Below, in pieces: positions 57,710 to 64,000 of a stretch of 64,000 nucleotides of DNA. The number at the start of each line of letters is the position of its first letter. Within the stretch, counting starts at the first letter, position 1. Source of the stretch: Phenylobacterium deserti (GTDB taxonomy: Bacteria; Pseudomonadota; Alphaproteobacteria; Caulobacterales; Caulobacteraceae). The position numbers and the translations under genes were made by a program. The stretch is from positions 992,001 through 1,056,000 of the forward strand of contig NZ_QFYR01000001.1 in NCBI RefSeq assembly GCF_003254705.1, written 5' to 3'. The notes beneath the pieces were generated by a model. The model searched no databases. It saw only the letters and a list, made by a program, of their open reading frames with translations, and had not been told where the DNA came from.

Positions 57710-58624
57710 TCAGCTGAACAGAATGGCCGACAGCTTGCGACGGCCGGTCTTGGCGACATCGGACATCGGGCCGGCCGCCTCGAAGATGGTCAGGAGCTGC
57801 TTGCGCGCCGCCTCGTCGTTCCAGGCGCGGTCACGCTCGATGATCTTCAGCAGCTCGTCCACCGCTTCCATCATCTGGCCGCGACCAGCGAGAGCCTTGG
57901 CCAGCTCAAGGCGCGCCTCGTGGTCGTCGGGGTCGGCGGCGAGGCGCTGCTCGAACTCGGCCGTCTCGGACGCGCCCTCACCCGCCAGCGCCAGGGTGGC
58001 GCGGACGCTGTCGATCTCCGGATCCTTCGCGCCCTCGGGCAGCATGCCCAGCAGTTCTTCGGCCCGCTCCGGCTCGCCGCCGGCCAGGTAGACGCGAGCA
58101 AGACCGGCGATTGCCTTCACGTTCTCCGGGTCGTGCTGCAGCACCTGGGCGTAGGCCTGCGCCGCGCCGCCGAGGTCGCCCACATCCAGGCTTTCCTTGG
58201 CCATGGCGAGCACCTCGTCGAGGCCGGCGTCTTCGCCGCCCGCAGCGCTGGCCAGGCGATCCACAAAGGCTTTCACCTGGCTCTCGGGCAGGGCGCCCAT
58301 GAAACCGTCCACCGGGCGTCCGTCCACAAAGGCGAACACCGCCGGGATCGACTGGACGCGCAGCTGGCCCGCGTAGGCGGGGTTCTTGTCGACGTCGATC
58401 TTCACGAGCTTGACCGCGCCCTTGGCGGCGGTGACGGCCTTCTCCAGCGCCGGACCCAGGGTGCGGCACGGACCGCACCAAGTGGCCCAGAAGTCGACGA
58501 TAACGGGAGTTTCGCGAGACGCCTCGATCACGTCGGCCATGAAGCTGGCGTCGGTCGCGTCCTTGATGATGTCCCCGACAGGCGGGCCGCCGGCCGCGCC
58601 GCTCGTCTGACCGATCAGGGTCAT
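57710..58624 (-). CDS. Thioredoxin-TPR co-chaperone (YbbN/CnoX-like)
   Basis: 304 residues. Thioredoxin fold (about 20-125) with the active site WATWCGPCRTLGPALEKAV, followed by TPR helices: AKESLDVGDLGGAAQAYAQVLQHDPENVKAIAGLARVYLAGGEPERAEELL. The CGPC redox pair is retained, unlike E. coli CnoX (SQHC). Known members hold unfolded proteins under oxidative stress and pass them to DnaK or GroEL. It is the first gene of a minus-strand group with the LON and Trm112 genes. Confidence 0.92.
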   Translation of the reverse strand: MTLIGQTSGAAGGPPVGDIIKDATDASFMADVIEASRETPVIVDFWATWCGPCRTLGPALEKAVTAAKGAVKLVKIDVDKNPAYAGQLRVQSIPAVFAFVDGRPVDGFMGALPESQVKAFVDRLASAAGGEDAGLDEVLAMAKESLDVGDLGGAAQAYAQVLQHDPENVKAIAGLARVYLAGGEPERAEELLGMLPEGAKDPEIDSVRATLALAGEGASETAEFEQRLAADPDDHEARLELAKALAGRGQMMEAVDELLKIIERDRAWNDEAARKQLLTIFEAAGPMSDVAKTGRRKLSAILFS

Positions 58625-58689
58625 GCCTCTTCCCTCAACTCGTGTTGGCTAACGCCGAAGCCGCAAGATGGTCGCACCGGGCCCTCGGT

Positions 58690-59211
58690 TCAACGCGCGC
58701 CGGCGACTTCCACCACGGCCATGGCCGCAAAGTCCACCACCATCGGCTCCACGCCCACCGCCGCGAAGAACCGGCGCAGGCCCGCCTGCGGGATGGTCGT
58801 GGTGGCGGTGTTGGTCAGCGGGTGAAAGTTCACCAGCGCCGCCTCGGCCAAGGTGCGGTCTAGGACAAAGCGGATCCGCTTCTCCACATCGTTGATCAGC
58901 CCGAAGGCGGTCACCGAGCCCGGCGTGACGCCCAGGGTCTCACCCATCAGCTCCGGGCTGCCGAACGACAGACGCGCCGAGCCGATCACCGTGTGCAGCC
59001 GCTTCAGGTCGATTAGGGCATGGCCCTCGGCCGAGATCAGCCACAGCTGGCCCTTGGCGTCCTTCAGAAACAGGTTCTTGGTATGGACGCCCGGGATGGC
59101 GCGCTTCAGCTCCTCGCCCTCTTCGACGCGGAACACGGCGGGGTGGTCGCGGGTGACGGCCTGGGCGCCGATCTCGTCCAGAAAGGCCAGCAGCTCGGAT
59201 CGGGTCTTCAT
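58690..59211 (-). CDS. YbaK/ProX-type prolyl-tRNA deacylase
   Basis: About 173 residues from ATG 59211 (Met 16 of the longer frame). Editing domain that hydrolyses mischarged Ala- or Cys-tRNA(Pro) in trans. Seen: [38 protein letters not shown], the YbaK signature, [27 protein letters not shown] with the catalytic Lys upstream (HTKNLFL), and [24 protein letters not shown]. It is divergent from the DUF6065 gene. Confidence 0.93.
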   Translation of the reverse strand: MKTRSELLAFLDEIGAQAVTRDHPAVFRVEEGEELKRAIPGVHTKNLFLKDAKGQLWLISAEGHALIDLKRLHTVIGSARLSFGSPELMGETLGVTPGSVTAFGLINDVEKRIRFVLDRTLAEAALVNFHPLTNTATTTIPQAGLRRFFAAVGVEPMVVDFAAMAVVEVAGAR

Positions 59212-59323
59212 GCCTTCGACATAGCCGAACGAGCGCGGGGGCCAAACTGCCGCCATGCCAACTGGACGGCAGGCCGAGGGGCGCCTAGAGGTCGCCGAAT
59301 GTCAGATCAAGGACCCGGGCGTC

Positions 59324-60070
59324 ATGGAACTGCTCTGCTACCCCGTCGCGGAACGGCCGCCGGAGATCGTGCCTGGCCGGCCGCAGCGGGCCTGGATGGA
59401 CCGCTTCGCCGCGCGTCACCCCTATCGTTGCCTGCCGCTGAGCATGGCCAACTCGTCGGGCTGGGAGATCCTGTGCCCGGTCGGCTTCACGGCCGAATGG
59501 AACGGCGGCACGCACCAGACCGACATCACCATCAAGCCGGACCACCCGCACCCGGACTTCCACCAGTTCGCGTCCAGCCACTTCAGCCATGGCGTCCTGA
59601 CCTTCCACGCCGGCTATCTGTTCCGCACGCCCCCGGGCTGGTCCATGTGGGTGATGGGTCCGCCCAACCACATCAAGGACGGCATCCAGCCGCTGGCGGG
59701 GGTGGTGGAAACGGACTGGCTGCCGTTCCCCTTCACCATGAACTGGCTCTTCACCCGGCCAGGCAAGGTGCGCTGGGAAAAGGGCGAGCCGTTCTGTTTC
59801 ATCACCCTGCTGCAGGACAAGACGCTGCACGACATCCAGCCGGTGATCCGGCGCATGGATAAGGACCCGGAGCTGCGCCACCAGTACGACGTCTGGCAAA
59901 AGCACCGCTCGGAGTTCAACAAGCGGATCTTCCGCAACGACCCGGACGCCACGAAGGAGGCCTGGCAACGCTACTACTTCAAGGGCGAATTCCCGGAAGA
60001 AGTGGAGGCGCCCGCGCCGGAGGGGCACGTCAACAAGCGGCGTCTGAAGACGCCGAAACTCGGCGGATAA
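59324..60070 (+). CDS. DUF6065 family protein
   Basis: About 248 residues from ATG 59324; in-frame codons upstream are possible but the family begins with MELLCYPV. Contains LPLSMANSSGWEILCPVGFTAEWNGG, SHFSHGVLTFHAGYLFRTPPGW, and NWLFTRPGKVRWEKGEPFCFITLLQ. No signal peptide. No catalytic motif can be named. The family is of unknown function; some members neighbour carrier-protein or secondary-metabolism genes in my recall, but nothing of that kind is visible here. The C-terminus is basic (NKRRLKTPKLGG). Confidence 0.78.
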   Translation: MELLCYPVAERPPEIVPGRPQRAWMDRFAARHPYRCLPLSMANSSGWEILCPVGFTAEWNGGTHQTDITIKPDHPHPDFHQFASSHFSHGVLTFHAGYLFRTPPGWSMWVMGPPNHIKDGIQPLAGVVETDWLPFPFTMNWLFTRPGKVRWEKGEPFCFITLLQDKTLHDIQPVIRRMDKDPELRHQYDVWQKHRSEFNKRIFRNDPDATKEAWQRYYFKGEFPEEVEAPAPEGHVNKRRLKTPKLGG

Positions 60071-60100
60071 GGCCCTCGCGAAAAAACGTCGGCGGGGCGC

Positions 60101-60129
60101 TTGCAAAGGCTTTTTTCGTCTGCCATAAG
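60101..60129 (+). promoter_or_regulatory. Promoter of tRNA-Gly
   Basis: TTGCAA (60101-60106), 17 bases, then CATAAG (60124-60129), a sigma-70-like pair about 50 bases upstream of the tRNA. The transcription start would be near 60137. Confidence 0.5.
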
Positions 60130-60180
60130 CCGCCTCCTCGAATTCGGGGGCGCGGCCAACCGGCCGAAGCTTCCAAGGAT

Positions 60181-60255
60181 GCGGGCGTAGCTCAGGGGTA
60201 GAGCACAACCTTGCCAAGGTTGGGGTCGGGCGTTCGAATCGCCTCGCCCGCTCCA
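60181..60255 (+). tRNA. glyT: tRNA-Gly, anticodon GCC
   Basis: 75 bases including an encoded CCA. Acceptor arms GCGGGCG (60181-60187) and CGCCCGC (60245-60251), discriminator T at 60252, CCA at 60253-60255. The D arm begins GCTCAGGGGTAGAGC, the anticodon stem is CAACC/GGTTG around a 7-base loop TTGCCAA with anticodon GCC, and the T arm is GGGCG-TTCGAAT-CGCCT. A promoter and a terminator flank it. The symbol is generic. Confidence 0.97.
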
Positions 60256-60272
60256 GTTCGAGACAGACGAAG

Positions 60273-60300
60273 ACGCCGCCCTCCCGGGCGGCGTTTTTGT
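60273..60300 (+). terminator. Intrinsic terminator after tRNA-Gly
   Basis: ACGCCGCCC (60273-60281) pairs perfectly with GGGCGGCGT (60286-60294) with a TCCC loop, followed by TTTTTGTTTT. A strong terminator. Confidence 0.92.
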
Positions 60301-60610
60301 TTTCAGCTTATCTTCCTCGCTGATGCGCTTCCGCGGCCGCTCTGCTGCTCCGGGGAGTTTTGGCGGCCTGACCCGGTATGACTTCGCAGCATGCAAGGTC
60401 TGACTTGCCTCGGAAAGCCGGTGGATAAGTGGCCATACCGCATGAGCAAGTACTCATCTGTCGGTTCCGGTTCAGCGGAACGATTTCTGCTTGTCGCTTT
60501 CAATCACGCGCCGGTTGCGGTGGCGGTTTAGTCTACATTAACGCATCTCGTTGACCTTAGAGGCGGGGCCACAGAAAGCCGGCCCGCAACAATATCTCTG
60601 GGGGGCCGGG
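60301..60610 (+). other. MCP leader region, no gene
   Basis: 310 bases between the tRNA terminator and the MCP start. No credible coding frame. It holds a DnaA-box-like GGTGGATAA (60420-60428), a TACATT -10-like element near 60534 and otherwise nothing clear. The MCP promoter should lie here; no convincing sigma-54 or flagellar sigma-28 site was found. Confidence 0.5.
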
Positions 60611-62563
60611 GTGAACGCCTTCAACAACCTTCGTATCTCGACGAAGCTCACGATCCTGATGCTGGTGCTGTGCGCTGTGAGCGCCGGCTGCCTCAGCTTT
60701 GCGATCTTCAAGATCAAGCAGATCGACACCAGCTACTCGTTCCTGGTGGAGCGGGACTCGCCGGCGCTCGTCCAGTCCGTGCGGGCCAGCCGCTTCGTCT
60801 CGGAAATGGGCTATGGCGCTTACCGCACCATCACCAACCCCGGCGCTTCGACCGAAGCCAAGGAGGGCGCCGCGCTCTCCGAAACCAGCGCTCAAGGCGC
60901 TATGGCCGCCTTCGACAAGGCGGCGGAATACGACCCGGCCCAGGCTGCTGAATTCGCCAAGCTGAAGAAGCGGGCCGCGGCGACCTACGATCTCGTCAAG
61001 CAGGCCGTCGAGTTCGGCATGTCCGATCAGAAGGACATCGCCAACATGATGATGAAGCAGGCTGACGTCGAAATCGCCCAGTTCAGCGCTGACTTGGTGA
61101 AGTTCAACAATGAGGCCGTGGAGGATGCCAAGCGGGCTTCCGACAAGAACGGCGCCGCCGTCGACGCCACGATCTACATCACGATCGGCGTCGGCGTGGT
61201 CGGCATGCTCGCCGCTCTGGGCCTCGGCATGTGGCTGTCGCGGTCGGCGATCTCCGCCCCGCTGCAGCGGCTGGCGGACCGGATGTCCAAGCTGGCGGGC
61301 GGCGACCTGACCGTCGAGATCGCCGGTCAGGACCGCAAGGACGAAGTCGGCCTGATGGCCAAGTCCGTGCAGGTCTTCAAGGACAACGGCCTGGAGATGC
61401 GGCGCATGGAGGCCGAGGCCGCCGAACGGCGCCAGGAAGCCGAAGCCGAGCGCGCCCGCGTGGCCGCCGAAAAGGAGGCCGAAGCGGCTCAGGACGCCAT
61501 TGCGATCAATTCGCTGGGCCAAGGCCTGGGCGCCCTGGCGGCCGGCGACCTGACCTACCGCATCACCGCCGACTTCGCGCCGAAGGCGGCTCAGCTGAAG
61601 ACGGACTTCAACTCGGCCGCCGAGCGGCTTGAGCACAGCCTGGCCGTCGTGGTCGGCACCGCCGGCAGCATCAGCTCGGGCACCAGCCAGATCAGCGAGG
61701 CGGCCAACGACCTGTCGCGCCGCACCGAGCAGCAGGCGGCCAGCCTGGAAGAGACCGCCGCGGCGCTCGACCAGATCACCGCCACCGTCCGCAAGACCGC
61801 GGAAGGCGCGACCCATGCCCGCAGCGTGGTGGCGGATGCCAAGTCCAGCGCCGAACGCAGCGGCGAGGTGGTCAGCGCCGCCATCACCGCCATGAGCGGC
61901 ATCGAGCAGTCCTCGCAACAGATCGGCCAGATCATCGGCGTGATCGACGAGATCGCCTTCCAGACCAACCTGCTGGCGCTGAACGCTGGGGTGGAAGCGG
62001 CCCGCGCCGGCGACGCCGGCAAGGGCTTCGCGGTCGTCGCCTCCGAAGTGCGGGCTCTGGCCCAGCGCTCGGCGGAAGCGGCCAAGGACATCAAGACCCT
62101 GATCAGCTCGTCCAGCGAGCAGGTGGGCAAGGGCGTCGAGCTGGTCGCCGAGACCGGCAAGGCCCTGCAGACCATCGTCAGCCAGGTGTCCGAGATCACT
62201 GGCATCGTCACCGAGATCGCCGCCTCGGCCGCCGAACAGGCGACCGGCCTCAACGAGGTCAACACGGCCGTCAACCAGATGGACCAGGTGACCCAGCAGA
62301 ACGCCGCCATGGTCGAGGAATCCACCGCCGCCAGTCAGTCGCTGGCCAGCGAAGCGGTCGAACTCGCCCGGCTGATGAACCAGTTCAAGATCAGCGCCGA
62401 CGGCGCGGTGAAGACCATCGAGCCGGGTCGCAGGGCGGCTCCGCCGCAACCGGCGCTGGCGCGTCGTCCGACCGTGGGCGGCGGCTATCAATCGGGCGCC
62501 GCCACGGCGCGCAAGCTCGAGCCCGCCGCGGCTCCGGCCGAAAACGAATGGGCGGAGTTCTGA
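60611..62563 (+). CDS. Methyl-accepting chemotaxis protein
   Basis: About 650 residues from GTG 60611. Seen: TM1 (about 12-35, [18 protein letters not shown]), a periplasmic four-helix sensor (about 40-190), TM2 (about 195-217, [20 protein letters not shown]), HAMP with [19 protein letters not shown], a second HAMP-like segment with [14 protein letters not shown], and a signalling domain with the tip [21 protein letters not shown]. The C-terminal tail ends NEWAEF, resembling CheR/CheB docking pentapeptides (x-W-x-x-F). Followed 3 bases later by cheW. Confidence 0.95.
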   Translation: MNAFNNLRISTKLTILMLVLCAVSAGCLSFAIFKIKQIDTSYSFLVERDSPALVQSVRASRFVSEMGYGAYRTITNPGASTEAKEGAALSETSAQGAMAAFDKAAEYDPAQAAEFAKLKKRAAATYDLVKQAVEFGMSDQKDIANMMMKQADVEIAQFSADLVKFNNEAVEDAKRASDKNGAAVDATIYITIGVGVVGMLAALGLGMWLSRSAISAPLQRLADRMSKLAGGDLTVEIAGQDRKDEVGLMAKSVQVFKDNGLEMRRMEAEAAERRQEAEAERARVAAEKEAEAAQDAIAINSLGQGLGALAAGDLTYRITADFAPKAAQLKTDFNSAAERLEHSLAVVVGTAGSISSGTSQISEAANDLSRRTEQQAASLEETAAALDQITATVRKTAEGATHARSVVADAKSSAERSGEVVSAAITAMSGIEQSSQQIGQIIGVIDEIAFQTNLLALNAGVEAARAGDAGKGFAVVASEVRALAQRSAEAAKDIKTLISSSSEQVGKGVELVAETGKALQTIVSQVSEITGIVTEIAASAAEQATGLNEVNTAVNQMDQVTQQNAAMVEESTAASQSLASEAVELARLMNQFKISADGAVKTIEPGRRAAPPQPALARRPTVGGGYQSGAATARKLEPAAAPAENEWAEF

Positions 62564-62565
62564 GC

Positions 62566-63033
62566 ATGAGCCAATCGACCCTTCCCGCCGCCGGCGCGGA
62601 GCTGATTTCGGTCAGCATCGGCGGGCAGCTCTACGCCATCGACATCATGCAGGTGCGTGAGATCCGGGGCTGGAACGTTTCCACGCCGCTGCCGCATGCG
62701 CCGGACCACGTGCTGGGCATGATCAACCTGCGGGGCGTGATCCTGCCGGTGGTGGACCTCGGGGCCCGTCTGGGCCTCGGCAAGGCGACGCCGGGCCCGT
62801 CCTCGGTGGTCATGGTGGCCCAGGTGGGCGATCGCCAGTTCGGCCTGCTGGTCGATGCGGTCTGCGACATCGTCCAGGTCACCGAAGGCCTGATGCAGCC
62901 GCCGCCGGACGTGGGCGCCAACGTCCGCGACTTCGTGGCCGGGGTGATGAGCCTCGAGCAGGGCATCGTCTCCCTGCTCAGCCTCGACAACCTGCTTCCG
63001 GCGACGTCGGAAGCCTACGGCATGGTCGCCTGA
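62566..63033 (+). CDS. cheW: Chemotaxis coupling protein CheW
   Basis: About 155 residues from ATG 62566. Links MCPs to the kinase CheA in membrane arrays. Seen: LISVSIGGQLYAIDIMQVREIRG, MINLRGVILPVVDLGARLGL with the conserved NLRG segment, and FGLLVDAVCDIVQV. It is paired with the MCP and lies away from a main che operon, which is not in this window. Confidence 0.95.
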   Translation: MSQSTLPAAGAELISVSIGGQLYAIDIMQVREIRGWNVSTPLPHAPDHVLGMINLRGVILPVVDLGARLGLGKATPGPSSVVMVAQVGDRQFGLLVDAVCDIVQVTEGLMQPPPDVGANVRDFVAGVMSLEQGIVSLLSLDNLLPATSEAYGMVA

Positions 63034-63037
63034 GGCC

Positions 63038-64000
63038 CTAGTCCAGCATCGCGGCGAAGGCGGGCGTCAGCCGTTCCACGGCCCGTCCGCCCTCCCGCAC
63101 AACCATCCGGGCGGCCACGCCGCGGCTTTCCGCGAAGGCCAGGCCGGCGTCCGGGCCCAGCACCATCAGCACGGTGCAAAGCGCGTCCGCGTCCATGCAG
63201 CTCTCGTGCAGCACGGTGACTGCGGCGAGATCATTCTCCACCGGCCGACCGCTGCGGGGATCGAGGGTGTGGGCGAGCCTGCGCCCCGCGTTCTCGCGAA
63301 ACCGACGCCAGTCGCCGCTGGTGGCGATCGCCAGGTTGTGCAGGGCCACCCGCACCGGTCCTTGCGCGAGCACCGCAAGGTCCGGCGGGTCCTCCAGGTC
63401 CACCCACCAGGGCTCACCGGTCGGCTTGACGCCTGCGCCGCGCAGTTCCCCGCCGATCTCCACCAGATAGTCTTGCACGCCCAGCCGCTCCAGCGCGCGG
63501 GCGAGCTGGTCGACACCATAGCCCTTGGCGATGCCGGACAGGTCCAGAGCCACGCCGCCGGGCTGAACGGCCTTGCGACCGGCTGGATCAAGCCGGAGCC
63601 GCGTCCAACCGATCGCCCCCTGAGCTTCGGCCAGGACCGCAGGATCGGGCGCTGCTGCGATCGGTCCCGGCGGGCCAAAGCCCCAGAGATCCACCAGCCG
63701 GCCAGCCGTCGGGTCGAACGCGCCGCCGCTCGCCTCTGCAAAGGCGCAGGCACGCTCCAGAACCTCCCAGAACAAGGCGGGCAGGGCGATCGCCTGGCCT
63801 GCGGGCGCGCGGTTGAAGCGGCTGATGTCGGAGGCCGCTTCCCAGGGACTCATCTGGGCGACGATCTCGTCCACCACGCCCTGGAGCGCGCGCGACACCC
63901 GGGCGTCATCCAGGGCGGGCGGCGCGAAGAAGCGGGCCGACCAGGCTACGCCCATGGTCGGTCCCGAAAGCGTGTGCAGGACGCCCGCCGGGGGGCGGAC
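63038..64000 (-). CDS. apbE: FAD:protein FMN transferase (ApbE), 5' end cut off
   Basis: The frame is open to the window's right edge; residues upstream of the first ATG (63955) read LHTLSGPTMGVAWS, the normal ApbE start region, so the gene continues beyond 64000. It attaches FMN to Thr in the NQR/RNF-type target proteins. Seen: PWEAASDISRFNRAP, AFAEASGGAFDPTAGRLVDLWGFGP, ALDLSGIAKGYGVDQLA and HTLDPRSGRPV, all ApbE hallmarks with the metal-binding Asp residues. A lipoprotein signal would be upstream of the window. Confidence 0.93.
   Translation of the reverse strand, partial: VRPPAGVLHTLSGPTMGVAWSARFFAPPALDDARVSRALQGVVDEIVAQMSPWEAASDISRFNRAPAGQAIALPALFWEVLERACAFAEASGGAFDPTAGRLVDLWGFGPPGPIAAAPDPAVLAEAQGAIGWTRLRLDPAGRKAVQPGGVALDLSGIAKGYGVDQLARALERLGVQDYLVEIGGELRGAGVKPTGEPWWVDLEDPPDLAVLAQGPVRVALHNLAIATSGDWRRFRENAGRRLAHTLDPRSGRPVENDLAAVTVLHESCMDADALCTVLMVLGPDAGLAFAESRGVAARMVVREGGRAVERLTPAFAAMLD

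Noticed and set aside
60420..60428. DnaA-box-like GGTGGATAA upstream of the MCP
   Set aside because: Isolated match with no other origin features nearby.
60557..62491. 644-residue minus-strand frame opposite the MCP
   Set aside because: Antisense shadow; the MCP is well supported.

Overview
This is a GC-rich alphaproteobacterial chromosome segment that spans the replication origin. Gene order, three exact parS sites and two exact CtrA boxes between hemE and a DUF299 gene point to the order Caulobacterales, probably a Phenylobacterium- or Caulobacter-like organism. Genus assignment is inference. The left and right edges are arbitrary cuts: a possible gene tail lies at 1-86, and apbE runs off the right end.

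Layout. 1-5.7 kb: dnaK-dnaJ (minus, with a heat-shock type promoter), an HExxH protein, a Tat-exported dienelactone-hydrolase-like protein and a proline-rich membrane protein. 5.7-14 kb: ftsK, lolA, a candidate three-hairpin small RNA, xthA, the envelope response regulator cenR, an L,D-transpeptidase, a PLP-homeostasis protein, a ThiE-like protein, ntrZ and a DUF3576 lipoprotein. 14-18.3 kb: leuS-lptE-holA. 18.3-24.6 kb: the minus-strand parB-parA-rsmG-mnmG and mnmE-DUF6489 groups, with two parS sites between mnmG and mnmE and a third at 26.4 kb. 26.4-31.3 kb: urcA, rho and a translationally coupled hemE-hemH-hemJ group. 31.3-31.8 kb: the predicted origin. 31.8-38.6 kb: DUF299 regulator-maf-aroE-coaE-dnaQ, then secB, a Tim44-like protein, mltA and an Smr protein. 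38.8-42.8 kb: an adenosine-kinase-like gene leading a hisBHAFE operon. 42.9-48 kb: a 55-residue membrane protein, a LysR regulator, nth, a DUF2244 protein and hslV-X-hslU. 48-59.3 kb: a ThiF-family protein, an unusual soluble MCP-like sensor, a hydroxyacid dehydrogenase, fabA-fabB-fabI, a Ubi hydroxylase, a K+ channel with a zinc ribbon, and protein quality-control genes. 59.3-64 kb: a DUF6065 gene, tRNA-Gly(GCC), a transmembrane MCP with its own CheW, and apbE.

How it works together. The core is the replication and segregation control region: origin, parABS, the clamp-loader delta subunit, FtsK for terminus handling, and CtrA/CcrM-type signals. Around it lie envelope biogenesis genes (lolA, lptE, mltA, cenR), chaperone and protease genes (dnaKJ, hslVU, secB, a thioredoxin-TPR co-chaperone), tRNA modification, haem synthesis and fatty-acid synthesis. 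dnaA is not in the window although more than 31 kb is visible on each side of the origin.

No phage, insertion sequence, transposase or CRISPR array was seen. The main unexplained items are the small RNA candidate at 9.3 kb, a GATTC methylation site inside a CtrA box at the origin, a hairpin that hides the ribosome-binding site of a small membrane protein at 53.6 kb, the domain-swapped MCP-like protein, the channel-zinc-ribbon fusion, a gene inserted between hslV and hslU, and a family of four palindromic intergenic repeats.
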